Shown: piece after piece, positions 1-8,475 of the stretch
Layout: every line of letters begins with the position of its first letter
Position numbering within the stretch: the stretch's first letter is position 1
From: Flavobacteriaceae bacterium
GTDB taxonomy: Bacteria > Bacteroidota > Bacteroidia > Flavobacteriales > Flavobacteriaceae
Length of the DNA: 64,000 bases
Direction of reading: 5' to 3'
Assembly (NCBI GenBank): GCA_013003555.1
Contig: JABDIV010000106.1
Span: forward strand, 1-64,000
The notes under the pieces: model-generated
Databases searched by the model: none
Told to the model about the DNA's origin: nothing
Seen by the model: the letters and a program-made list of their open reading frames with translations, nothing else
Translations under genes and position numbers: made by a program

Positions 1-3000
1 TGATGTTGGTAACGCCTGAATAGCCTACCGGTACTACATCCTGGATGCTCACACCACTAGCCGCATCAGGGCCGGCATTGCTCACACTCAAGGTGAAGGT
101 CACCGTATCACCTACATTTGGTGTCGGATCACTAACCGTTTTTACTATCGATAGATCTGCTTGTTGTGGGATTACCTCAAAGAAGTCCTCGTCATCATCT
201 CCAAGACCATCCGAGAGATCATCTACCGTGTCGTCCGTGGTTGGATCACTGTCGATATCATACTGATCACTTGCTGTGATCTGAGTCAGGTTGATGTATT
301 CATCCACCGCTCCCGTTGGCGCATTCACCGTCACATCATAAGTCAGGGTAATACTCGCTCCATTGAGTAGTGATAAACCTGTCCAATCAATCGTATTGCC
401 TGTAGCAATACCACCATTGGAGATCGTACCACCGGTAATGGTCAGTCCACTCGGAACCACATCCTCTACCGCAATGCCTGTGGCATCATCCGGACCGTTG
501 TTCACTAGCGTTAACTCATACGTTACCGTATCGCCTACATTTGGCGTAGCACTACTTGTTGCGCTGATATCTTTTGATAATTCCAGATCAATTTGGGTAA
601 GTGTAACCTCTGCGTTATCTTCATCATCTTCACTTTGATCGCCATCATCATTGTCCGGTGTACTATCAGGATCAAACAGATCACTTTTAGAAACTTCAGC
701 TATATTTTCATATTCACCTGCTGTTCCGGTTGGCGCATTTACAGTTGCTGTAATATTTATGACTGCCGAAGCCGTGTTTGTTAATGTTCCTACCGTCCAG
801 ACTCCTGAACCGCTATTATAATTGCCACCGCTATCATCACTAGCATACGTATAACCAGCGGGTAACTGATCAAGTACTGATACATTGGTGGCATCATCCG
901 GACCATCATTAGTCACGGTAATTGTAAAAATCACGTTATCACCTACTGTAGCTGTTAAGGGAGAAACAGTTTTGGTAAGGTTTAAATCAGCTTCGAGTAT
1001 TGTTATACTGGCCGTGTCTTCATCATCATCCGGCAAACCATCACCAAGATCATCAACCGATTCATCTGAGGCCGGATCGCTGTCTGAGTCTACCTGATCC
1101 ATTGCGATTATTTGAGCGTTATTGAGATATGGGCCAGGATCGTTAACTGTTGCATCAAATGTCAAATTCAAAGTTGAACCACTTGTGATGCTTAATCCAG
1201 TCCAAGTAATAGTGGCAGTACCGGCATTATAAGATCCACCGTTGCTAACAGTTCCCGGGACCAGGGAGTAACCTAAGGGAATAACATCTTCAACTTCAAC
1301 TCCTGTTGCATCCACATTAGTTGTTCCCGAATCATTATTAAACACCGCAACGGTAAAGGTCACGGTATCTCCAACATTTACAGCTGTTGGGCTCACTGTT
1401 TTTGTTAATTCTAGATCTGCATTTCCACAAATTTCTACCGTAACTTGATCAGTCACAGGAGTGCAAATTCCATTGGAAACAGTCCATTCAAAGACATAAG
1501 CTCCGACCGTTAATCCAGAGACCGTTGTATTCCCGTCGTTTGGATCCGTAAACGATGCCGAAGATGGGCCTGAAATTTGAGACCAGGTGCCGGTTCCAGC
1601 ACCGGTAATTGTCCCGGCCAATGTTACTGTTGTAAACTCCGGAACACAATTTTGATCTGGTCCAGCATCAGCATTAATTGTTTGATCTAAGACTTCTACT
1701 TCCACGATATCCTGAAAAAAACAGCCGTCATTACCGTTGGTTGTTGTTTCCCATTGAAATTCATATGTTCCTGTAGATAATCCAAGTATAAGACTATTTG
1801 GATTATTGGGTGAAGCGATAGTTGCGGCAGTTGGACCTGAGATTTGAGTCCATGTTCCAATTCCCGATATAACCGGAACGGCATTTAGGTTAGTTGAAGT
1901 TTGATCACAAAGTTGTTGATCAGGACCAGCATCAGCTTCAGTCGGCGGTTCATCATTGAACGTAACCGAAACCGTATCTACCTGTGGCGCACAGGCTCCT
2001 AAGGTAAATGGGCCATTTGTAACTGTCCATGTTAAAACGTATGTAGTATTGTCTGTGATGTTTGAAAGGCTGGTTACCGGGTTATTTGTATTATCAATAA
2101 CCGCAATTCCTGTAGGGTCGCCACCTGGTTCAAAAGTCCAAGTACCTAATCCAACTGCCGGTGGTGTTGCTGAGGTTAAGTAATCTAATTGACATGCTAC
2201 CAGATTATCCGGACCTGCCTCTGCAGCACTAGGTGGTTCAAACATTTCTATTCTCACGATATCAGAAACCGAGCAAATTCCTTCTGTAAATGTCCATTCT
2301 AATACATATAAACCAGGAACGGTTAATCCAGAAATTGTTGTTGTTGCTGAATTTGGAGTATCTACTACTGCTGTACTCCCTGTAGGCTCAAAAATTATAC
2401 TCCAGTTTACATTTACAGGCACAGGATTGCCTGAATCTGTAGTCCCTGCCATGGTGGCAATGGTAGTATCGCCAATACAAATTTCCTGATCTGGACCAGC
2501 AACTGGTAATTCGCTTGGCTGTAAATCTACATCAACATCTACCGTACTAGATGTCCCTGGACAATTACCAGGACCTGTAGTAAAAGTGTATGCATCTGTT
2601 GTATAAGTAAAGGTATAAGAATTACCAGGAACTATTGTAGCTGATGCAATATAACTGTTTGCCGGAGTTTGAGTAATTGTTTCTGCTCCTGTACTTCCAG
2701 CCGTCAAAGCCCATGTCCCTGTAGATCCCTCAGTTCCCGTTAAAGTAATATTAGTTGTATCGCAAAATACCAGTGTTGAAGCTGAAGTTGCAGGTGCCCA
2801 GACTTCCACTGTTACATCAGCAAAAGTTGGTGGACATAATGGGTTATTGATAGGCGTAATTGTCCATCTGAAAGTATAAATACCAGAAACCAAAGCTGTA
2901 ACATTTAAATTTGGATCTGTGGAATCTGCAATAGTTGGGCTGTTTGGAGCTCCTGGTAAAATTGTCCAGTTTCCTATTTCGGTATTTGGGTCAAAAGCAT

Positions 3001-5668
3001 TTCCGCTTAACACAACATTATTTAGATTACAAATCTGTTGATCAGCGCCTACTGTCGCTGTGGTTGGTGGTATTCCTATTTCTATAGTTACTTGATCGGA
3101 ATCTGAGGCGCAATCTCCAGCTTCTCCTAACCATTCAAAAACGTAAGTACCTGGATTTATAAATGAGACATTTGAAGTTGGACTATTTATGTTCGAAAAA
3201 GAAAAACCTCCCGGACCTGATATATAAGACCAAGTTCCTGTACTTCCTGATGAAAGGGTTGCAGCCATGTTAACCGAATTGGCACACAGACCTAACTGAT
3301 CTGGACCAGCATCTACAGAAACTGTTGAAGAGACTGCAACATCTACCGAATCAAACGAAATTCCGCATGAAGGGTCTGAAATAGTCCATGTAAAGGTATA
3401 TACACCATCTGACGGAACCGTTGCATCTGCTAAAGGATCATTGACATTTGGAGAAAATGTTACTCCAGCGGCTGGTGAAACTGTCCAGGTACCTGTCCCA
3501 GCTGAAGGAACAGATCCTGTTAGATCTACAAGAAAACTTCCTTGTGGTAAACACGTATTAGTAGCAGAGGCCGTTGCAATTGTTGGACTCGGCACATCAG
3601 ATGTAAATACATTAATAGTTGCAGTTGAAGGCGATGAACATCCTGATGGCCCCGGGTTTATGTAATCTATAGTCCAACTTAATTGATAGGTTGCTAATTG
3701 AGTTGTGAATCCAGTTGCTACTGCGTTAGGATCATTCACATCGGAAAACGTAATCGTATCAGGACCAGACACAAATGCCCAGGTTCCGAATTCACCAGGC
3801 CCTGGAGCATTTCCCGATAAAAAAGCGGGAGAATTATAACAAATACTTTGATCAACGCCAGAAGCTGCTGCTGTTAAAGTACCAGAAGACACATTAATCG
3901 TGACATCACTAACTGCATCGGGGCACGTTGGTCCACCTTGAACCAAATATTGGAAGACATAAGAACCAGGAATTAAGCCTGATACTAATGTATTTTGACC
4001 ATAAGGGCTGCCAATAGTAGCAGCATTTGGTCCACTAACTTGCGACCAAACCGACGTAAACCCATCACCAATTAGATTTCCTGATAATGTCGTGCTGGTT
4101 GTACCACAAGCCAGATTGAGACCTGTACCAGCATTGGAACCTGGTACATTGCCCGACGTAACAATGTTTATGGTATCTGTTCCGTCTGTACAGTAAGTCT
4201 GAAGACTTCCTCCATTAGAATTTAAAAAATCTATAACATAAGTTCCCGGAACATCCAAATCAACTATAGTCGTGGTTGAGCCGGCACCAAACCAAATGGT
4301 TGGGAATGGTCCAGCGGTAGCGCCTGAAGGTCCACTTAAAATCCTATAAGAAGGCGAACCATCACCTGTTGTTGTAACCGGAACATCAAAACTTTGTTGC
4401 AAACAAGCACCTATAATATCATTGCCGCCATTAGCTGAAATCGTATTAGCACTTGCTGCAAAATTTATAGTAAATGATCCCATCGAATCACAACCAGTTG
4501 CTGAATTTAATAAAGAATAAGAAAAAGCATAAGGTCCTCCTGCTGGAGAAAGCCCTGTTATTTGTGTTGTTGGATTACTTGGTTCAGTTATAACTATTCC
4601 TACGGTACTTCCACCAGTTTGAGCCCAGGTTACTCCTTCATTGGTAAATTCTGGTTGCGTACCAATAAGAGTTACTACTGATACGTTAGGGTCGCAAACT
4701 GTAATTGACTGACCAGAAACAGATGTAACATCCTGTGTTGCTGGCGGCACTACTATCTGCACTTCATCGCTTCCGGAAGCACATGGCCCATTGACTGTCC
4801 ATCTGAATGTATATGTTCCTTCAATTAATCCGGAAATACCTGTCGAGGCACTATTAACATCACCTATAGAAGGCGTTGCAGGCCCACTGACGAAACTCCA
4901 CGTACCAACCTGACCTCCTAAATTACAACCGCCAAACGATCCACTTAATGATGTCGATTGCGTTGTTGTGAAACAATTGCTTAAAGCCTGGTCTGGTCCT
5001 GCAGTTACTGGTTCTATTCCTCCGTAATTAGTAATATCTATCGGATCTCTTGAAACACACCTTTGATTCACACCAAATATTGGACCTGTAATCACCCATT
5101 CTAAAGTAGTCGTTCCGCATGAGTTAGGATCTAAGTCTATAGTCGTAGTTTCAGAATTCGGAAAATTTATCGTTACACCGGCAGGATTGCCTGAAGCAAA
5201 TTGCCATGAACCTGTTTCTCCTGGATTTAAAGGCGTATTTCCTGTTATAATTAAACTACCAGAAGAATCAGGACACGATGCCAAATCCATACCTGCCTGT
5301 GCTGGCGTAATAGGTTCTACAGTAACCGTTACAGTTTGAGAACTCTCAATACCATCACCGCAAACAGCAGAGTATTGAAAGACGTAGGTATTCCCTCCCG
5401 TATATCCCGACACTGTTGTATCCTCTGTATTAGGTGAATCAATTATAACCGCTGGTCCAGAAATTTGGGACCATAATGGATCACCTATTCTAGGTAATGG
5501 GTCGTTCCCGTCAAGCAGTAGTAATTCATTCTCGCAAATCTGTTGATCGAGACCTGCATTTACCGTGCAGTTCTGTGCTTGAATTGAATTAAATGAAAAC
5601 AGTAATAGTAAAAGCCATAGAATTCCTATTCTCTTTGATAAAAAAGTAGTCGTGCTTCTCCAGTTCAT
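1..5668 (-). CDS. Giant secreted repeat adhesin (PKD/SprB-like and DUF11 modules), N-terminal part, truncated by window edge
   Basis: One open frame runs on the minus strand from ATG at 5668 to the window edge (1,889 complete codons, no stop). I checked the frame near 5668, 1729 and 58 and it is continuous. Residues 1-33 form a signal peptide (basic start, LWLLLLLFSF core, cleavage after IQA-Q). Then come about 14 modules of roughly 95 residues, each with a GPDQ-x-C segment, a GTWSQISGP-like strand and a T-x-Y-x-F-x-W strand, typical of PKD/SprB-like repeats of Bacteroidota surface proteins. From about 1430 down to 1 there are at least four DUF11 modules of about 138 residues (NVGDTVTFT, GPDDATG, acidic DDDED linkers). 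The acidic linkers suggest calcium binding. Export is probably by the type IX system, with the C-terminal sorting domain outside the window (inference). It is divergent from prfC. Confidence 0.9.
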   Translation of the reverse strand, partial: MNWRSTTTFLSKRIGILWLLLLLFSFNSIQAQNCTVNAGLDQQICENELLLLDGNDPLPRIGDPLWSQISGPAVIIDSPNTEDTTVSGYTGGNTYVFQYSAVCGDGIESSQTVTVTVEPITPAQAGMDLASCPDSSGSLIITGNTPLNPGETGSWQFASGNPAGVTINFPNSETTTIDLDPNSCGTTTLEWVITGPIFGVNQRCVSRDPIDITNYGGIEPVTAGPDQALSNCFTTTQSTSLSGSFGGCNLGGQVGTWSFVSGPATPSIGDVNSASTGISGLIEGTYTFRWTVNGPCASGSDEVQIVVPPATQDVTSVSGQSITVCDPNVSVVTLIGTQPEFTNEGVTWAQTGGSTVGIVITEPSNPTTQITGLSPAGGPYAFSYSLLNSATGCDSMGSFTINFAASANTISANGGNDIIGACLQQSFDVPVTTTGDGSPSYRILSGPSGATAGPFPTIWFGAGSTTTIVDLDVPGTYVIDFLNSNGGSLQTYCTDGTDTINIVTSGNVPGSNAGTGLNLACGTTSTTLSGNLIGDGFTSVWSQVSGPNAATIGSPYGQNTLVSGLIPGSYVFQYLVQGGPTCPDAVSDVTINVSSGTLTAAASGVDQSICYNSPAFLSGNAPGPGEFGTWAFVSGPDTITFSDVNDPNAVATGFTTQLATYQLSWTIDYINPGPSGCSSPSTATINVFTSDVPSPTIATASATNTCLPQGSFLVDLTGSVPSAGTGTWTVSPAAGVTFSPNVNDPLADATVPSDGVYTFTWTISDPSCGISFDSVDVAVSSTVSVDAGPDQLGLCANSVNMAATLSSGSTGTWSYISGPGGFSFSNINSPTSNVSFINPGTYVFEWLGEAGDCASDSDQVTIEIGIPPTTATVGADQQICNLNNVVLSGNAFDPNTEIGNWTILPGAPNSPTIADSTDPNLNVTALVSGIYTFRWTITPINNPLCPPTFADVTVEVWAPATSASTLVFCDTTNITLTGTEGSTGTWALTAGSTGAETITQTPANSYIASATIVPGNSYTFTYTTDAYTFTTGPGNCPGTSSTVDVDVDLQPSELPVAGPDQEICIGDTTIATMAGTTDSGNPVPVNVNWSIIFEPTGSTAVVDTPNSATTTISGLTVPGLYVLEWTFTEGICSVSDIVRIEMFEPPSAAEAGPDNLVACQLDYLTSATPPAVGLGTWTFEPGGDPTGIAVIDNTNNPVTSLSNITDNTTYVLTWTVTNGPFTLGACAPQVDTVSVTFNDEPPTEADAGPDQQLCDQTSTNLNAVPVISGIGTWTQISGPTAATIASPNNPNSLILGLSTGTYEFQWETTTNGNDGCFFQDIVEVEVLDQTINADAGPDQNCVPEFTTVTLAGTITGAGTGTWSQISGPSSASFTDPNDGNTTVSGLTVGAYVFEWTVSNGICTPVTDQVTVEICGNADLELTKTVSPTAVNVGDTVTFTVAVFNNDSGTTNVDATGVEVEDVIPLGYSLVPGTVSNGGSYNAGTATITWTGLSITSGSTLNLTFDATVNDPGPYLNNAQIIAMDQVDSDSDPASDESVDDLGDGLPDDDEDTASITILEADLNLTKTVSPLTATVGDNVIFTITVTNDGPDDATNVSVLDQLPAGYTYASDDSGGNYNSGSGVWTVGTLTNTASAVINITATVNAPTGTAGEYENIAEVSKSDLFDPDSTPDNDDGDQSEDDEDNAEVTLTQIDLELSKDISATSSATPNVGDTVTYELTLVNNGPDDATGIAVEDVVPSGLTITGGTISNGGIATGNTIDWTGLSLLNGASITLTYDVTVNAPTGAVDEYINLTQITASDQYDIDSDPTTDDTVDDLSDGLGDDDEDFFEVIPQQADLSIVKTVSDPTPNVGDTVTFTLSVSNAGPDAASGVSIQDVVPVGYSGVTNI

Positions 5669-5814
5669 ATTCGTATTATTTTGATCTGGGTGATACACCC
5701 AAATCGTTTCATAGAAAATCGTTGTAAGTCAAAAAAAAGTGAAGTGGTCCAATCAATATGGGACCCATTAGATATAAGCGTTCTAATATTAAGGGGCATG
5801 TCGGTTAATGTTAT

Positions 5815-5837
5815 CGATAAAATGAACGATTTTATCG
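5815..5837. repeat. Perfect inverted repeat, possible operator or 5' UTR hairpin
   Basis: CGATAAAAT (5815-5823) and ATTTTATCG (5829-5837) pair perfectly around the loop GAACG. If the adhesin transcript starts from the TATATTTG box at 5846-5853, this hairpin lies at the extreme 5' end of its mRNA. It could stabilise the message or be a regulator binding site. Confidence 0.5.
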
Positions 5838-6027
5838 TTTAAATACAAATATATAGGACAAAATGGAATTTCGAGCATTTAATTCACTTTTTTTTTTAAA
5901 GTATTTATACTACTACACAAATAAGTCGTTCATTTTACTACATTGACAATTAACAATTTACTCTAGATTATAAAAATGAATCCATACTTATGGTATGCGA
6001 TATTCTTAAAATTCTACTTAAATAAAT

Positions 6028-6035
6028 TACCTTTG
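6028..6035 (+). promoter_or_regulatory. Bacteroidota -7 element upstream of prfC
   Basis: TACCTTTG matches the TAnnTTTG consensus and ends 17 bases before the prfC ATG. No good TTG is seen at the expected -33 position, so only the -7 half is supported. Confidence 0.45.
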
Positions 6036-6052
6036 CGCAATTTTGATATTTA

Positions 6053-7642
6053 ATGGGATTTAAGGAAGAAATTGCCAGACGACGAACATTTGGAATCGTC
6101 TCTCACCCTGATGCGGGTAAAACTACACTTACAGAAAAGTTACTTCTTTTCGGAGGAGCGATTCAGGAAGCGGGTGCGGTAAAAAGCAATAAAATTAAAA
6201 AGGGAGCCACCAGCGATTTTATGGAAATAGAGCGCCAACGTGGAATCTCTGTGGCCACCTCTGTACTTGCCTTTGAATATAACGGTATAAAGATCAATAT
6301 CCTGGATACGCCTGGGCATAAGGATTTTGCTGAAGATACCTTTCGCACGCTAACGGCCGTTGATAGCGTGATCGTGGTCATTGATGTGGCCAAAGGCGTT
6401 GAGGAACAAACGGAAAAATTGGTGGAAGTCTGCCGTATGCGCCATATCCCGATAATTGTTTTTATCAACAAACTCGATCGGGAGGGAAAGGATGCTTTTG
6501 ACCTACTTGACGAGATCGAGCAAAAACTCGGATTGACCGTAATACCTTTAAGCTTCCCCATTGGTATGGGTTATGATTTTAAAGGTATTTATAATCTTTG
6601 GGAGAACAACTTAAATCTTTTCACCGGTGATTCCCGAAAAGACATAGAGGAAACCATAGAGATCACCGATCTTAGCGATCCATCTTTGAATGAACTGGTT
6701 GGCGAATCATCAGCTGATCAACTTCGGGAAGAAATCGAGCTTGTTCAGGAGGTTTATCCTGCCTTTGATAAAACAGCCTATCTCGAAGGTGAGCTGCAAC
6801 CCGTATTCTTCGGATCGGCTTTAAACAATTTTGGCGTTCGTGAGTTACTGGATTGCTTCGTTACGATAGCGCCGCCACCACGTCCCAAACAAAGTGAGGA
6901 GCGACTGGTAAAACCAGACGAACGAAAATTTACAGGCTTTGTCTTTAAAATTCATGCTAATATGGATCCAAACCACAGGGACCGCCTGGCATTTGTAAAA
7001 ATTGTTTCGGGTGAATTCAAACGAAATACTCCTTATCTGCATGTGCGCCATAACAAGAAACTCAAATTTTCTTCACCCAATGCCTTTTTTGCCGAAAAGA
7101 AACAGATCGTCGATGTGTCCTTCCCGGGAGATATCGTTGGCTTACATGATACCGGAAACTTTAAGATCGGTGATACCCTGACAGAAGGAGAGATCATAAA
7201 TTATAAAGGGATTCCCAGTTTCTCTCCGGAACATTTCAGGTACATCAATAATGCCGACCCGATGAAAGCCAAACAACTTTATAAGGGAATCGACCAATTA
7301 ATGGATGAAGGCGTAGCCCAGTTATTCACTCTTGACATGAACGGTCGCAAGGTAATCGGTACGGTTGGAGCACTGCAATATGAAGTCATTCAATATCGCC
7401 TCGAACATGAATATGGTGCCAAATGCACCTATGAAAATTTAAATGTCCATAAGGCTTGTTGGATTGAAGCGAGCGAAGAAAACAGCGAAGAATTTGCAGA
7501 ATTTAAACGTGTTAAGCAGCGGTATTTAGCCAGGGACAAACAAGGTCATCTGGTATTTCTGGCCGACTCGGCTTTTTCCCTTCAAATGACAGAACAGAAA
7601 TATCCGTCGATCAAATTTCATCTGTCCTCCGAATACGATTGA
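6053..7642 (+). CDS. prfC: Peptide chain release factor 3 (RF3), GTPase
   Basis: 529 residues, full length for RF3, a translational GTPase that recycles RF1/RF2 from the ribosome after peptide release. The GTPase motifs are intact: P-loop SHPDAGKTT (17-25), DTPGHKDF (G3) and NKLDRE (G4), followed by EF-Tu-like domain 2 and the RF3 C-terminal domain ending in FHLSSEYD. The ATG at 6053 gives the family-typical start (GFKEEIARRRTFGIVSHPD). It is monocistronic, with a -7 promoter element just upstream and an intrinsic terminator 27 bases after the stop. Confidence 0.96.
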   Translation: MGFKEEIARRRTFGIVSHPDAGKTTLTEKLLLFGGAIQEAGAVKSNKIKKGATSDFMEIERQRGISVATSVLAFEYNGIKINILDTPGHKDFAEDTFRTLTAVDSVIVVIDVAKGVEEQTEKLVEVCRMRHIPIIVFINKLDREGKDAFDLLDEIEQKLGLTVIPLSFPIGMGYDFKGIYNLWENNLNLFTGDSRKDIEETIEITDLSDPSLNELVGESSADQLREEIELVQEVYPAFDKTAYLEGELQPVFFGSALNNFGVRELLDCFVTIAPPPRPKQSEERLVKPDERKFTGFVFKIHANMDPNHRDRLAFVKIVSGEFKRNTPYLHVRHNKKLKFSSPNAFFAEKKQIVDVSFPGDIVGLHDTGNFKIGDTLTEGEIINYKGIPSFSPEHFRYINNADPMKAKQLYKGIDQLMDEGVAQLFTLDMNGRKVIGTVGALQYEVIQYRLEHEYGAKCTYENLNVHKACWIEASEENSEEFAEFKRVKQRYLARDKQGHLVFLADSAFSLQMTEQKYPSIKFHLSSEYD

Positions 7643-7668
7643 TTCCAAGAGAACTTGATATCATTTAT

Positions 7669-7704
7669 AATTGGATTAATGCTGACGGTTTATCCAATTT
7701 TTTT
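7669..7704 (+). terminator. Intrinsic terminator of prfC
   Basis: Stem AATTGGAT (7669-7676) with ATCCAATT (7692-7699), followed directly by a run of T to 7704. Confidence 0.7.
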
Positions 7705-7712
7705 ACAAAATG

Positions 7713-7742
7713 TTGCAGATAATCTATTTTTTATTACATTTG
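7713..7742 (+). promoter_or_regulatory. Bacteroidota-type promoter of the yjdI-like gene
   Basis: TTG (7713-7715), exactly 19 bases, then TACATTTG (7735-7742): a full match to the TTG-N19-TAnnTTTG consensus. The predicted start near 7750 leaves a leader of about 65 bases that contains a TGGGGTT/AACCCCA stem (7765-7771 with 7796-7802). Confidence 0.65.
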
Positions 7743-7816
7743 GTCGATAAATTGAATTTATACCTGGGGTTCGTTTTTACCTTAGAATTGATTCAAACCC
7801 CAAATTTGAACTTCTT

Positions 7817-8047
7817 ATGGAAACCTACGACAATGTTTTTACGAACAAGGAAATCACCGTTACTTATGAGCCATGTGCCTGCATTCATGCAGAGAAATGC
7901 GCACGCGAATTAAGCGAAGTCTTCAGAACTTCCGTTATCCCATGGATAAACCTTGATGGTAGCGAAACCACACGTATTATTGAACAAATCAACAGATGTC
8001 CTTCAGGGGCATTAAAATTCCACTATAACAAGAAAGAGGCCGTTTAA
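7817..8047 (+). CDS. YjdI-family divergent 4Fe-4S mono-cluster protein
   Basis: 76 residues. Resembles the YjdI/Fer4_19 family of small proteins predicted to hold a single iron-sulfur cluster. Four cysteines are seen (20, 22, 28, 61), the last in the diagnostic CPSGAL motif, and the middle has the family pattern EVF...PWI. The partner and reaction are unknown; some relatives occur next to GNAT acetyltransferases, which is not the case here. The gene has its own promoter and shares a bidirectional terminator with the convergent DUF3467 gene. Confidence 0.85.
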   Translation: METYDNVFTNKEITVTYEPCACIHAEKCARELSEVFRTSVIPWINLDGSETTRIIEQINRCPSGALKFHYNKKEAV

Positions 8048-8073
8048 AAAACAAATCCGGCCTTTGTATGAAA

Positions 8074-8104
8074 ATCCCCTTAACCCTACTTAAGGGGGTT
8101 TTTT
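8074..8104. terminator. Bidirectional intrinsic terminator
   Basis: CCCCTTAA (8076-8083) pairs with TTAAGGGG (8090-8097). A T run follows on the plus strand (8099-8104), and an A run precedes it (8071-8074), giving a short U tail on the minus strand. It ends yjdI (+) and the DUF3467 gene (-). Confidence 0.75.
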
Positions 8105-8423
8105 ATGCCTGACCCGTTGGTCCGAAATTTAATGGCACAGGTGTTTTTTCGTAGTCTTTAATTTCTCCATGCGCATTCTCAAAGCGCGTAACATTATCAT
8201 TCAGAGCTTTTACTAAACGCTTAGCATGCTGGGGTGTGAGTATTATCCTGGATTTTACCTTGCTTTTAGGCACCCCGGGCATAATGCTGATAAAATCAAG
8301 TATAAATTCAGATACCGAATGATTGATAATCGCCAGATTAGAGTATATACCCTGTGCAACCTTTTCATCGAGTTCAATATTAATCTGTCCTTTTTTCGGA
8401 CTTCTTTTTTTCTCGTCACTCAT
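8103..8423 (-). CDS. DUF3467 family protein
   Basis: 106 residues from ATG at 8423 (MSDEKKRSPKKGQINIELDE). Recognised as DUF3467, a small conserved protein widespread in Bacteroidota and often found next to rpoC. Visible features are a basic N-terminus, an E-LDEKVAQGIYSNLAIINHSVSEF-LDF core and an R-I-LTPQHAKRL segment. Function unknown. A longer start at 8471 is in frame, but it would put the N-terminus inside the rpoC terminator hairpin (8442-8468), so 8423 is preferred. It follows rpoC on the same strand. Confidence 0.88.
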   Translation of the reverse strand: MSDEKKRSPKKGQINIELDEKVAQGIYSNLAIINHSVSEFILDFISIMPGVPKSKVKSRIILTPQHAKRLVKALNDNVTRFENAHGEIKDYEKTPVPLNFGPTGQA

Positions 8424-8440
8424 GAGTTTATGCTTTAAAG

Positions 8441-8468
8441 AAAAATTCCCGCACAAGGCGGGAATTTT
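8441..8468 (-). terminator. Intrinsic terminator of the rpoBC operon
   Basis: AAAATTCCCGC (8442-8452) pairs perfectly (11 bp) with GCGGGAATTTT (8458-8468) around a 5-base loop, 7 bases after the rpoC stop. The U-rich tail on the minus strand is short. Confidence 0.75.
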
Positions 8469-8475
8469 CAATTAC

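Larger units (their letters stand above)
5669..6052. other. Divergent intergenic region between adhesin and prfC
   Basis: AT-rich 384-base spacer without a credible gene. It holds a perfect 9-bp hairpin (5815-5837), a possible minus-strand promoter element TATATTTG (5846-5853) for the adhesin, and a plus-strand element TACCTTTG (6028-6035) just before prfC. Confidence 0.7.

Noticed and set aside
1-5600. Possibility that the repeats are a CRISPR array or tandem DNA repeat
   Set aside because: The period is about 285-415 bases and the sequence is coding, with repeats similar at protein but not at DNA level.
6163-6561. 132-codon minus-strand open frame inside prfC
   Set aside because: Lies wholly within a strongly conserved gene on the other strand and encodes a low-complexity Ser/Arg-rich product with no family pattern; a shadow frame.
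7710-7913. Plus-strand frame overlapping the start of the yjdI-like gene
   Set aside because: Covers the promoter and leader of yjdI in another frame; the yjdI frame has the diagnostic cysteines.
8424-8471. N-terminal extension of the DUF3467 protein
   Set aside because: Would be encoded by the rpoC terminator hairpin; ATG at 8423 gives the conserved start.
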